From Bacteroides caecigallinarum (GTDB taxonomy: Bacteria > Bacteroidota > Bacteroidia > Bacteroidales > Bacteroidaceae), in contig NZ_JACJLE010000007.1 in the NCBI RefSeq assembly GCF_016901995.1, forward strand, positions 1 through 64,000: 64,000 nt of DNA, given 5' to 3'. The notes under the pieces were generated by a model. That model had not been told where the DNA came from, searched no databases, and saw nothing but the letters and a program-made list of their open reading frames with translations. This document shows positions 1 through 8,318 of this stretch, in pieces (the first letter of the stretch is position 1; every line of letters begins with the position of its first letter). Position numbers and translations under genes: made by a program.

Positions 1-90
1 TATACTCACATATATAATTTAATCAACTGACAAATGTAAACATATTAACATACATATGTAATCTAACTATAACATCTAAATATTAAAAAA

Positions 91-699
91 ATGGGAAATA
101 TTGAATTTGATTTTTTCGCCAACCCTTCAAAGGCAAACAATATGGATATAACAGAAAGTTACCATATAAGAATTAACAATTCACAAATTATTGATTTGAA
201 AGAACTTGTAAGGCGAATACACCTTTCTTGTTCTATGACCCCTTCAGATGTCCATGGAGTATTAATTGCACTAAAAGATGAAATCACAAACGCTCTTGCT
301 CAGGGAAACAAAGTCAATATTGACGGTCTATGCCGTTTCCGACTCATTTTAGGTTCAAAAAAAAACAGCAAATGTAATGGAAGAGAAGAAGGAAAAGATA
401 TTGGCTTCAAGAGAATCAGAATATCACCATGTAAAGAACTAAACGAAGAAACAAAAAAGAAACTAATGCCAATTACCAGAACACGTGGAAAACACTCCTC
501 TGACATTTCGGATTATAATGTAATAAATATACTTTTAGAATATCTCAAAATAAACAAAACTATAACAAGAAAACAGTTTGAAGGACTTTTCAATATAACA
601 AGATATAAAGCAAGCAGATTAATAAAAACTTTAGTCGAAAAAAAAGTAATAAAAAATATAGGATACAAATCACATCCTGTTTACACATTGAATGATTAG
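91..699 (+). CDS. HU-like DNA-binding protein with C-terminal winged-helix-like tail
   Basis: This 202-residue protein has an HU/IHF-type domain in roughly residues 25-125. The typical features are an N-terminal helical pair (DLKELVRRIHLS, DVHGVLIALKDEI) and the strand segment NKVNIDGLCRFRL. This resembles the long HU-like proteins that are abundant in Bacteroidetes. Residues 140-200 look like a small winged helix (KQFEGLFNITRYKASRLIKTL) and could add sequence specificity. The ATG at 91 follows an AT-rich leader. A nucleoid or regulatory role is inferred from the family. The gene stands alone, 59 bp before the next start. Confidence 0.75.
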   Translation: MGNIEFDFFANPSKANNMDITESYHIRINNSQIIDLKELVRRIHLSCSMTPSDVHGVLIALKDEITNALAQGNKVNIDGLCRFRLILGSKKNSKCNGREEGKDIGFKRIRISPCKELNEETKKKLMPITRTRGKHSSDISDYNVINILLEYLKINKTITRKQFEGLFNITRYKASRLIKTLVEKKVIKNIGYKSHPVYTLND

Positions 700-758
700 A
701 CAAAAATTTGCCATATCCATAAAAATAACGAAATTTGCACAATACATTTATAATCATT

Positions 759-1769
759 ATGGCAGATAATTATATAGAAAACAAATACGAGCAATATCAG
801 GCAAGAAAGGCTGCATGGCAAAAATCGGGAATGAAAAAGAAAAAGACATCCACAGCACATACATCTGCAGTTGGCTCAGGCATGCAGAAAACATACATGC
901 AAAGCCATGTCAAACGTGTGGCGGCGGTACACGACCTGTCCGGAGCCGGCAGAGTATCGCTCATGGCTGTAATACCTATTCTTTCATCCATGGGGATACA
1001 GGTGTGTCCCTTGCCTACGGCAGTACTATCGGCACATACACAATATCCGCATTACTCGTTCCTCGACCTGACTGAGGAAATGAAACGAATAATAGAAAGC
1101 TGGGAAAAGCTTGAAATGAAGTTCGATACATTCTATACCGGCTACCTTGGCTCACCACAGCAAGTACAGATAGTAGAGAATTTCATATCGAAGTTCCGCC
1201 GCCCACAGGATATGGTAGTAGTGGACCCGGTGCTTGGTGACAATGGCAATCTGTACAAAGGAATCACAGAAGACATGGTAACAGAAATGAAGAAACTCAT
1301 AAAATATGCCGATGTGATTACCCCAAACATGACTGAGGTATTCAAACTCCTGGATATAGAATACAAAAGCGAGGTCAGTGTACAGGAGATGAAATCATAT
1401 CTCAAACAACTCTCTGACGCAGGACCGGACATTGTGATAGCAACAAGTGTACCTGTGCCTGAAAATGCACATACAACTTCTGTATTTGCATACAACCGTC
1501 ACGGCAACAGATACTGGAAAGTAACATGTCCGTATCTGCCGGCACACTATCCAGGTACAGGAGATACATTTACAAGCGTAATAACCGGTTCATTGATGCA
1601 GGGTGACAGCCTTCCGATAGCACTCGACAGAGCCACGCAATTTATTCTTCAGGGAATACGTGCCACATTCGGTTATGAATACAATAACCTTGACGGAATA
1701 ATGCTTGAAAAAGTGCTCCATAATCTTGATATGCCGATACAGATAAGCAGCTACGAGGTTTTGGAATGA
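759..1769 (+). CDS. pdxY: Pyridoxamine/pyridoxal kinase
   Basis: PfkB/ribokinase-fold kinase that phosphorylates B6 vitamers (pyridoxal, pyridoxamine) with ATP. The family core starts around residue 50 with VAAVHDLSGAGRVSL, a typical start for PdxK/PdxY enzymes. It ends with the anion-hole motif PGTGDTFTSVI, which carries the catalytic Asp. I chose the ATG at 759 over a TTG at 735 because the segment MADNYIENKYEQY looks like a genuine N-terminus. The roughly 50-residue lysine-rich extension before the kinase core is unusual, since most homologues start at the core. The gene is monocistronic and ends 11 bp before a strong terminator hairpin. The symbol is tentative between pdxY and pdxK types. 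Confidence 0.85.
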   Translation: MADNYIENKYEQYQARKAAWQKSGMKKKKTSTAHTSAVGSGMQKTYMQSHVKRVAAVHDLSGAGRVSLMAVIPILSSMGIQVCPLPTAVLSAHTQYPHYSFLDLTEEMKRIIESWEKLEMKFDTFYTGYLGSPQQVQIVENFISKFRRPQDMVVVDPVLGDNGNLYKGITEDMVTEMKKLIKYADVITPNMTEVFKLLDIEYKSEVSVQEMKSYLKQLSDAGPDIVIATSVPVPENAHTTSVFAYNRHGNRYWKVTCPYLPAHYPGTGDTFTSVITGSLMQGDSLPIALDRATQFILQGIRATFGYEYNNLDGIMLEKVLHNLDMPIQISSYEVLE

Positions 1770-1780
1770 CAACATAATAT

Positions 1781-1810
1781 AAAAGCGGTCAGTTGATTCT
1801 GACCGCTTTT
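1781..1810 (+). terminator. Intrinsic terminator after the pyridoxamine kinase gene
   Basis: Perfect 12-bp inverted repeat: AAAAGCGGTCAG, a 6-nt loop, then CTGACCGCTTTT. It starts 11 bp after the pyridoxamine kinase stop codon. Confidence 0.85.
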
Positions 1811-2033
1811 ATTGATTCTGTACCTATAATTGTTATCTTACACTTCTCAACCGAAAAAGATAATTATACAGTCAATTATTCTTTCAAAGAATTTATCGAT
1901 CTTTCGCCATATGCCTTTCCGGTATATATGTTTCATAATACCTATAAGAAATAAAGCTAAATACAAAGTTAAATAATAGAACTGTCAATAAAAAACTTTT
2001 TGTTTTGATTTTTAGGTCTTATAAAGAGATCGA

Positions 2034-2663
2034 CTATTTAAGTTTCTCTCCCTTAAAATACACATCGAAAGCATCCTCGGCATAGAATCCCCTCGTAACC
2101 TTGAATGATGAAGTTGAAGCTCCATTTATCTTGCGGCCTTCCCAATATGCATTGAAAGCATCCTTGGCATAACCGTTTCCAAGACAGACAAAGGAAGAAG
2201 TTGACGCTCCAGAAATTTTCTTTCCCATCCAATATACGTTGAATGCATCCTTTGCATATTCCTCTTTCAAGATAACAAAACTGTTGCTTACAGCTCCCGA
2301 AATCTTCTCTCCATTATAAAATACATCGAAGGTTGATACATAATATCCCGGTCTGTCACAATGATGATGTCCTCCATCTGGACGACCATGCGACGGACGG
2401 TTATCGGCAGAAAATCTTCTGTCAACCCTAAAATAGGAAGGATCTACATACTCTAATATTGTTCCATATCTGTAAACATGATTTCTGTCCTTACCATAAC
2501 CGTAACCTAAATCACAAAAGGAATGAGAATCTGCTCCATGAATGATCTTACCGTCATAATAAACCTGACCGTTTCTCTTTGAATACGAATAATATTGTGC
2601 AAACACCAGAGAAGGCACAAACAATAATAGAATTACAAATAGTTTTGAAAGTCTGCTTGTCAT
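2034..2663 (-). CDS. Secreted DKNYY-repeat protein
   Basis: A 209-residue protein with a signal peptide (residues 1-22, ending LVFAQ). Short repeats of about 30 residues follow, each built on YAKDAFNVYW-x-GKKISGA-x-x-x-SF. Three C-terminal copies are well conserved and N-terminal copies are more divergent (YGKDRNHVYRYG). This matches the DKNYY family, whose function is unknown. A His/Gly-rich stretch (GRPDGGHHHCDRPG) near residue 95 separates two groups of repeats. The protein is probably periplasmic or surface exposed. It is transcribed alone on the minus strand. Confidence 0.7.
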   Translation of the reverse strand: MTSRLSKLFVILLLFVPSLVFAQYYSYSKRNGQVYYDGKIIHGADSHSFCDLGYGYGKDRNHVYRYGTILEYVDPSYFRVDRRFSADNRPSHGRPDGGHHHCDRPGYYVSTFDVFYNGEKISGAVSNSFVILKEEYAKDAFNVYWMGKKISGASTSSFVCLGNGYAKDAFNAYWEGRKINGASTSSFKVTRGFYAEDAFDVYFKGEKLK

Positions 2664-2791
2664 AATATCTCAATTTATGAGTTAAAACACCTATTTTACA
2701 AATATAGAAATATTTACCGGATTACATCAATATTGCATCCTTTTTTATTAAGACCAAGACATTTAGAAAAATACCATTACTGTTTGCAAAA

Positions 2792-3397
2792 TTATTTTTC
2801 AAATATCGGAAAGACATTTTTTATATCTATTTCAACCTCACCAAAGCTAATCATGGCATTAAAGAGGCGGATTTTTTCATATTTGTGCAGACTGTCTGCC
2901 ATAATAATATCCTCCTCGATAATTCCTTCCGTCAGGAGTCTCGCCCTGCGTGTACCTTTCAACAATGGATATTTAGGGGTAAACCATTTTCCTTCTTTAT
3001 ATAAAGCGATATTTGCTATTGAGGTATCTGTCAGCATACCGGAGCGGACAATCACTACATCGTCCGCATTGCCACGCAAGGCAAAGTTCCGATCCAGTAC
3101 CGAACGGTCTGCATATTTGAATGAATACTCTGCCGTATCGTCGTTTACCAGTTGCAGCGATTTCACTTCACGAATACTGTACGGGAAATATTCCACTTTT
3201 TCTACCGCTGAAGTATATTCCACACGGCAACGGATTCTTACTTTACAGCCTTCAGCGGTTATGAAGTCCTCCAAAGAAACAGGCATGGCAGAACTGCCAT
3301 AATGCACACGGATTGTATTGTTCATCCTCTCATTATGGGCCGACAGATTCTCTATCACTCCGTCGTTTATACATATTGTCTCAATAAAACGGCACAT
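2792..3397 (-). CDS. pabC: Class IV aminotransferase, probable aminodeoxychorismate lyase
   Basis: A 201-residue PLP-dependent fold-type IV enzyme. It likely removes pyruvate from 4-amino-4-deoxychorismate to give p-aminobenzoate for folate. The Lys in SFKYADRS is the likely PLP Schiff-base residue. The segment DVVIVRSGMLTDTSIANIA matches the family's cofactor-binding region. It is shorter than E. coli PabC (about 270 residues), as is usual in Bacteroidetes. Its start overlaps the end of pabB by 17 bp, so the two are translationally coupled. The identification relies on that partner. Confidence 0.85.
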   Translation of the reverse strand: MCRFIETICINDGVIENLSAHNERMNNTIRVHYGSSAMPVSLEDFITAEGCKVRIRCRVEYTSAVEKVEYFPYSIREVKSLQLVNDDTAEYSFKYADRSVLDRNFALRGNADDVVIVRSGMLTDTSIANIALYKEGKWFTPKYPLLKGTRRARLLTEGIIEEDIIMADSLHKYEKIRLFNAMISFGEVEIDIKNVFPIFEK

Positions 3398-4376
3398 ATA
3401 TTTTCCGGATCATTTCTTCGTATTCGCTTTCAATATCACTTTTGAAGGTTATACCTCCACCGCTTTTGAACACCAAAGAGCCGTCAGGTAGCTGTTCCAC
3501 AAATCTTATGATAACAGCACTGTCAAGATTTTTTCCGTCGAAGAATCCGGTGACACCTGTGTAATATCCCCTATCATAAATTTCTGCGTCACGAATTATC
3601 TCAACTGTTTTTTTCTTAGGTGCTCCTGTCACTGATCCTGCAGGCAATAGTCTGAAAAACATATCTCCCAGTGTATCGCAGAAATCCTCCGGCAGTCTTC
3701 CTCTTATTTCGGAGCTTACCTGAAGCAAAGTACCGTTGTTCGTCTGAACCTCATCTATATATCTGTACTTGGTGACAGTCACCTCTGATGCCATCTGGCT
3801 CAAATCGTTTCTTATCAAATCCACGATTGTCGCATGCTCGGCCGACTCTTTCTCATCGTTCAATATCACGGAAGCCGCATCAGGATATGACGCATCTATT
3901 GTCCCTTTCATCGGGTAAGAATAGATCATACCGTCCGTAATCCTCACAAAAATCTCCGGCGAGAACATTACAAAGCGGTCTTTCATCATGAGCCTGTACT
4001 TTGCACGCGAATGAACGAATATATCCCTGAGTGTAAGATCGGTTTCAACCGGTGTTGCACAAGTAAGGTTTGTAAGGAATGAATTTCCTGCATACAGATT
4101 TTTACAGACAATGTCGAACGAACGGGAATATTCCTCTATTGTCTGCGGATGAGGCTCCCACATGAAATGCTCTTTCATAGTAGAAGGCATTTCACCATAA
4201 TTTCCACCGGACGGAAAGCTGAACAGTATTTCATCGTCAGGCAGATTGTCAGGTTCTTCGACAATGCAGTTTTCCTCATCAAAGTCTATCAGAAAGAAGA
4301 ACGGAATACCCCTTCTGCCATAATAGTTCATTCTCTTTATGGCATCCTGGCGCGACAGGAAGTTTAGTCTTGACAT
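3381..4376 (-). CDS. pabB: Aminodeoxychorismate synthase component I
   Basis: A 331-residue chorismate-binding enzyme that makes 4-amino-4-deoxychorismate from chorismate and ammonia. Motifs include YPMKGTIDAS (the PIKGT region with the PabB-specific Lys), RNDLSQMA, GSVTGAPKKKT and GGGITFKSD. It lacks the N-terminal extension of the longer E. coli enzyme. The glutaminase partner PabA is not in this window. The gene overlaps pabC downstream (17 bp) and the DUF454 gene upstream (13 bp), forming one minus-strand operon. Confidence 0.92.
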   Translation of the reverse strand: MSRLNFLSRQDAIKRMNYYGRRGIPFFFLIDFDEENCIVEEPDNLPDDEILFSFPSGGNYGEMPSTMKEHFMWEPHPQTIEEYSRSFDIVCKNLYAGNSFLTNLTCATPVETDLTLRDIFVHSRAKYRLMMKDRFVMFSPEIFVRITDGMIYSYPMKGTIDASYPDAASVILNDEKESAEHATIVDLIRNDLSQMASEVTVTKYRYIDEVQTNNGTLLQVSSEIRGRLPEDFCDTLGDMFFRLLPAGSVTGAPKKKTVEIIRDAEIYDRGYYTGVTGFFDGKNLDSAVIIRFVEQLPDGSLVFKSGGGITFKSDIESEYEEMIRKIYVPFY

Positions 4377-4738
4377 TTGTTTTTGCGTGATTTAAAAGAA
4401 AGAATATAAAGTGTGATACAAGTGGCTAGTACCCCCATAAAAAGTTTCAGCCACCAAGTATCAAAAATGAAAACAATACAGTGTACAGCCGTAATCCACA
4501 GTGTTCCTACGGATATAACCTTGATTCGCAAAGGAATTGATTTGTCCTCACGAAAGCTCTTTATATAAGGTCCCAGCTGCGGATGTTCTGTCAGCCATTT
4601 ATAGGCACGCGGCGAACTGCGGAAAAACAATGCGGCCGCCAGCAAAAGAAAAGGTGTTGTGGGCAATACAGGAAGAAATATTCCTATAATGCCCAGCAAC
4701 ACCGAAACAAAGCCTATGACACTGTATATGTATTTCAT
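4364..4738 (-). CDS. DUF454 (YbaN-type) inner-membrane protein
   Basis: A 124-residue protein with a proline-rich hydrophobic N-terminus (GIFLPVLPTTPFLLLAAALFFRSSPRAY), which is diagnostic of the DUF454/YbaN family. Two further membrane segments lie near residues 76-112. No biochemical role is established. It is the first gene of the pabB-pabC operon, and its end overlaps the pabB start by 13 bp. The co-transcription may be incidental. Confidence 0.8.
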   Translation of the reverse strand: MKYIYSVIGFVSVLLGIIGIFLPVLPTTPFLLLAAALFFRSSPRAYKWLTEHPQLGPYIKSFREDKSIPLRIKVISVGTLWITAVHCIVFIFDTWWLKLFMGVLATCITLYILSFKSRKNKCQD

Positions 4739-4787
4739 ATTGCAAAAATAGTATGATTGGTACTGAAATACAAATACGAACCTGATT

Positions 4788-5156
4788 TTAGTTTATCATA
4801 ACACATTTTTTTCTCATCTTGCGGTCGCAATAGCGCTTGCACTGCCCGCAGATGTCATACCCGAGCATGGCCCCCAAAATGAAATCCTCTTCCGGAGTGA
4901 GCTGGTTAAGCGGACGGGTGACTATCATCCGTATGGCATTGATACATTCGTCCTTGCCGAAGAACAAGTTGATGCGTTCATCGTCAACTGTCTGTATGAC
5001 GAACTTTATACGCTGTTTCTTCAGACGGTTCACGGCAAACTCCTGATTCTTCCTGTTCATGGTGTAAAGCACCATCTGTCGAACTCCTTTCTTGAACTCA
5101 TACACATGGTTCAGAAACACCTTCATATCAGTAGGATTTACATTTTGCATCATCAT
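4788..5156 (-). CDS. DUF2023 family protein paired with flavodoxin
   Basis: A 122-residue cytosolic protein matching DUF2023, a family that commonly sits beside a flavodoxin gene. The C-terminus is rich in Cys and basic residues (YDICGQCKRYCDRKMRKKC). These five cysteines could bind metal, though that is inference. The start is one of three consecutive ATGs. I chose 5156 over an upstream TTG at 5162. It lies 28 bp downstream of the flavodoxin gene and is probably in the same operon. Confidence 0.75.
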   Translation of the reverse strand: MMMQNVNPTDMKVFLNHVYEFKKGVRQMVLYTMNRKNQEFAVNRLKKQRIKFVIQTVDDERINLFFGKDECINAIRMIVTRPLNQLTPEEDFILGAMLGYDICGQCKRYCDRKMRKKCVMIN

Positions 5157-5184
5157 AGGCAATAGGTTTTATGTATAAATATTA

Positions 5185-5688
5185 TTACAATAATGTCTTG
5201 ATATGTTCAGTCCATGCAGTTACTCTCTCATCAGTCTTACCGCTCTCGTTCATCTCGTCTATGGCAAGACCTACAAACATACCGTCAACAACTGCTACAG
5301 ACGAAGAGTAAGTATAGTCAGCATCAGAAACTCCATTGATAAACTCACATCCGGTACCTTTCAAATCTTCATAGATGATTCCCATACCATCGCAGAACGT
5401 ATCGGCATACGATTCAGAGTCTCCACAGCCAAACAGTCCGACAAGTTTGCCACTGAGGTCAAGCCCTTTCAACAGCTTCACACCGTCGTACCAGTCGTCC
5501 TGCAACTCGCCGTCGCCCCATGTAGATGTTCCCAGCAGAAGAACATCGTATGAGTTTACCATATCAGCAGTCATCTTGCTCACATCGTGTACATCGGCCG
5601 ATGAAACGCCCAATTTACCTGCAATCATTCCTGCTACCGTTTCTGTAGTTCCAGTAGTGGAACCATAAAAAATTCCAATCTTTTTCAT
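5185..5688 (-). CDS. fldA: Flavodoxin
   Basis: A 167-residue FMN-binding electron carrier. The phosphate loop is GSTTGTTE at residues 8-15. The flavin-contacting loops are GTSTWGDGELQDDW and FGCGDSESYADTFCDG. I chose the ATG at 5688 because it places the phosphate loop at the normal N-terminal position; the ORF extends 14 residues further upstream without conservation. It is followed by DUF2023. Flavodoxin replaces ferredoxin under iron limitation in many bacteria, but no regulatory site was identified here. Confidence 0.92.
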   Translation of the reverse strand: MKKIGIFYGSTTGTTETVAGMIAGKLGVSSADVHDVSKMTADMVNSYDVLLLGTSTWGDGELQDDWYDGVKLLKGLDLSGKLVGLFGCGDSESYADTFCDGMGIIYEDLKGTGCEFINGVSDADYTYSSSVAVVDGMFVGLAIDEMNESGKTDERVTAWTEHIKTLL

Positions 5689-5799
5689 TTCCTTACATTT
5701 AATTGATTTGACATTGCAAAATAAGTGCAAACAAAGTGTTTCTGAAATACCTAAAAATAATGATTTTAATGTCGGCAGAAACAGGTTTCTTACCTAACC

Positions 5800-5832
5800 T
5801 TTGGTAGTTTTATAACTAATTCCATATCTTTG
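5800..5832 (+). promoter_or_regulatory. Bacteroidetes-type promoter of the cation efflux gene
   Basis: A -33 TTTG at 5800-5803 and a -7 TATCTTTG at 5825-5832, 21 bp apart. Transcription should start just before the ATG at 5851. This rules out the TTG at 5830, which lies inside the promoter, as the start codon. Confidence 0.7.
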
Positions 5833-5850
5833 AAGAAAAATATATATGTT

Positions 5851-6762
5851 ATGGACACTCATCACCACCACAATCATCATCACCATCATCATGAAATTTC
5901 TGCTTCTATGAGCAAGATTTTCATTTTCTGCATTGCGCTAAATCTTTTATTCGTAGGGATTGAAACTGTTGTAGGATTACTATACAATTCTGTCGGACTG
6001 TTGTCGGATGCCGGACATAATCTTAGCGATGTTTTCAGCCTAGTACTTGTGCTTGTCGCGTTCAGAATGAGCAAAGCTGCATCAACCCCACAGTTTACGT
6101 ACGGGTATAAGAAAGCCACTATACTTATTTCTCTGATTAATGCCCTGATACTGCTTGTAGCCGTAGGTGCCATAATAATAGAAAGTATATATAAACTGAA
6201 AAATCCGGAACCGATATCAGGTACAGCCATAAGCTGGACTGCCGGAGTTGGAATTTTGATAAACGGACTGACCACATGGCTGCTGATGGGTGGAAGCAAG
6301 CAGGACATAAACGTAAAAGGCGCATACCTTCACATGCTTATGGATACACTTGTGTCAGTTGGTGTTGTAGCATCGGGAATTATAATAAGTTACACGGAAT
6401 GGGTATGGATAGACCCGATAATCGGTATCGTATTGGCAATAATAATCATGTTCTCCACCTACAATCTGCTCAAAGAGAGTCTGCTTATGACGCTTGATGC
6501 CGTTCCATCATCCGTTGACAAAGAGCACATCATCGAAGACTTACGCAATTATAACAAGATAGAAAGCTGGCATCATCTTCATATCTGGGCTATCAGCACC
6601 ACTGATGTTGCAGCTACCATTCACATCGTTATAAAAGACCTTAATGACATGGAAAACGTCAAGACTGAAGTAAGAGAAATTTTCCATAAATCAGGAGTGC
6701 ATCATTGCACAATCGAGACAGAAACAGCAGGAACGGAATGTCAGGCATACTCATGTAAATAA
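5851..6762 (+). CDS. Cation diffusion facilitator (zinc/cobalt efflux) transporter
   Basis: A 303-residue inner-membrane CDF antiporter that exports Zn2+ or similar ions. The N-terminus is a histidine cluster (12 His among the first 14 residues), a likely metal-binding tail. The transport-site motifs are present: HNLSD in TM2 (DAGHNLSD) and HMLMD in TM5, the H-x-x-x-D/H-x-x-x-D pair typical of zinc-type CDFs. Six membrane segments are followed by a cytosolic domain containing WHHLHIW. The start was fixed by the upstream promoter. Metal specificity is inferred. Confidence 0.9.
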   Translation: MDTHHHHNHHHHHHEISASMSKIFIFCIALNLLFVGIETVVGLLYNSVGLLSDAGHNLSDVFSLVLVLVAFRMSKAASTPQFTYGYKKATILISLINALILLVAVGAIIIESIYKLKNPEPISGTAISWTAGVGILINGLTTWLLMGGSKQDINVKGAYLHMLMDTLVSVGVVASGIIISYTEWVWIDPIIGIVLAIIIMFSTYNLLKESLLMTLDAVPSSVDKEHIIEDLRNYNKIESWHHLHIWAISTTDVAATIHIVIKDLNDMENVKTEVREIFHKSGVHHCTIETETAGTECQAYSCK

Positions 6763-6772
6763 TTCATAACGT

Positions 6773-6805
6773 GTTCAGTGAACATCCAGTGACCGTTCAC
6801 TGAAC
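6773..6805. repeat. Palindromic hairpin after the CDF gene
   Basis: Perfect 11-bp inverted repeat GTTCAGTGAAC / GTTCACTGAAC with an 11-nt loop that contains a further CAGTGACC. It lies 10 bp after the CDF stop. There is no T-run, so it may be a terminator-like or dispersed palindrome. Confidence 0.55.
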
Positions 6806-6921
6806 ATATACTAAACCGAAGCTTAATCTTTTAAATATAGTTAAATCAACCAACCTTTCCATAGTAGTAAGACATATATTTATAGTCTTCCTTAAAATAT
6901 AAACGCACGAATAAACACATT

Positions 6922-7434
6922 ATGGCTATAAATACCGAAACTTTTAAGGACAATTTTCGTATGTACTACCGTCCGCTATGCCTTTTCGCATTGCATTATC
7001 TCCACGATATAGACAATGCGGAAGACACAATACAGGACTGTTTTGCCGAACTCTGGGAACGGAAAGACTCAGGAATGGAGATTTCTGATACAAAATCATA
7101 TCTGTATTCTATGGTAAGGAACCGCTGTATAGATATCGTAAAGAAAGACTCACTGATAGACAACAATGTACAGCCGTCCGATCTTGAAGGCATCATCTCC
7201 GAAGAGGAATGCGAGGAACGTTCGTACGACGAAGCCCGACTATGGACTGCAATAGACTCATTGCCGGAAAAATGCAGGGAAGTGTTCCTGCTTGCAAAAC
7301 GCGACGGAATGAAGTATGAGGAAATAGCCGTCAGGATGAACATCTCCGTGAACACGGTAAAAAATCAGATGAACAAGGCTCTTAAAAACATCAAAGAAGG
7401 TATCCGCAAAGTATATATGTTCTTTTTCGGATAA
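6922..7434 (+). CDS. ECF-type RNA polymerase sigma factor
   Basis: A 170-residue sigma-70 family member with region 2 (residues 10-75, YRPLCLFALHYLHD and DTIQDCFAELWERK) and region 4 (residues 115-160, LPEKCREVFLLAKRDGMKYEEIA with an HTH at ISVNTVKNQMNKAL). It matches the Bacteroidetes ECF group encoded beside FecR anti-sigma factors. It should direct transcription of the adjacent receptor genes when released by FecR. It is the first gene of a locus of four to six genes and is followed after 66 bp by fecR. Confidence 0.93.
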   Translation: MAINTETFKDNFRMYYRPLCLFALHYLHDIDNAEDTIQDCFAELWERKDSGMEISDTKSYLYSMVRNRCIDIVKKDSLIDNNVQPSDLEGIISEEECEERSYDEARLWTAIDSLPEKCREVFLLAKRDGMKYEEIAVRMNISVNTVKNQMNKALKNIKEGIRKVYMFFFG

Positions 7435-7500
7435 TTTTTTTCATTTCGGCGTAGTAGTTTTTTCAATACTTTGCGTCTTATCTAAAAACAAAGTACAATC

Positions 7501-8316
7501 ATGAAAGATAAAGAAGAAAAAAACTTGCAGTTTGTCCTCAGATATTACAGACACGGGAAACTGGACACGGCCAAGGCCCTGAACAAAATCACAGGCCACA
7601 GACAGCAGAATAATCTGCACAGATTATGGATATACTCGTCTGGAGTAGCTGCCGCAATACTGATATGTATAGTAAGTTATACACTGTTAAGCCGAAGTGA
7701 CAACAACATGATATCAGTCACTGCGGATGCAGGAATCACCAGACATTTCTTGCCGGATAGTACACTTGCCATACTCTCCAAAGGTTCCACATTGGAATAC
7801 GACTCCGATAATTATGGAAAGAAGTCACGCGAGGTAAATATGTCAGGAAAAGTCTTTTTCTCTGTCCGCAGAAACGAGCAGTCACCATTCACGGCCACAG
7901 CAATGTATGCACAGGTCAAAGTCCTGGGAACTGAATTTGAAATTGACGAACGTATGCAGGACACTGTCACAAACGTGTATGTAAAATCCGGGAAAGTAAT
8001 GTTTAAGGGCAAGAACAGTTCCAAAGGAATTATCCTCACAAAGGATATGAGCGGAACACTGAAGCACGGAAACGAAATACCAGAAATAACAAACGCCGCC
8101 TTCCCTAACCCGTCAGCATGGGCTACAGGAAAGTTTGTTTACAAAAATACTCCTATAGATGCCGTAATGAAGGAACTTTCAATTTATTACGGAACAAGCC
8201 TTTATGCATCCGAACATTTCAAGACCATTACAGCCGAGTTCAAGACGGACAGCTTAGACGAAATTATCTCACTGATAGAAAAGACACTGGACATCAAAAT
8301 AACTAAGAAAGACTGA
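7501..8316 (+). CDS. FecR-family anti-sigma factor
   Basis: A 271-residue single-pass membrane regulator. A short cytosolic N-terminus binds the sigma factor, and a membrane helix lies at about residues 41-63 (YSSGVAAAILICIVSYTLL). The periplasmic FecR domain contains TRHFLPDSTLAILSKGSTL and VLGTEFEIDER. The C-terminal domain (FVYKNTPIDAVMKELSIYYG) is the DUF4974 type. It should contact the STN domain of the receptor encoded 2 bp downstream and pass ligand occupancy to the ECF sigma factor. Confidence 0.93.
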   Translation: MKDKEEKNLQFVLRYYRHGKLDTAKALNKITGHRQQNNLHRLWIYSSGVAAAILICIVSYTLLSRSDNNMISVTADAGITRHFLPDSTLAILSKGSTLEYDSDNYGKKSREVNMSGKVFFSVRRNEQSPFTATAMYAQVKVLGTEFEIDERMQDTVTNVYVKSGKVMFKGKNSSKGIILTKDMSGTLKHGNEIPEITNAAFPNPSAWATGKFVYKNTPIDAVMKELSIYYGTSLYASEHFKTITAEFKTDSLDEIISLIEKTLDIKITKKD

Positions 8317-8318
8317 AC

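Noticed and set aside
2733-3302. Plus-strand ORF of 189 codons opposite pabC
   Set aside because: It lies antisense to a clearly conserved aminotransferase, and its Ser-rich composition is typical of a shadow frame.
5830-5850. TTG start giving a longer CDF protein
   Set aside because: The codon lies inside the -7 promoter box, so it would not be in the transcript.
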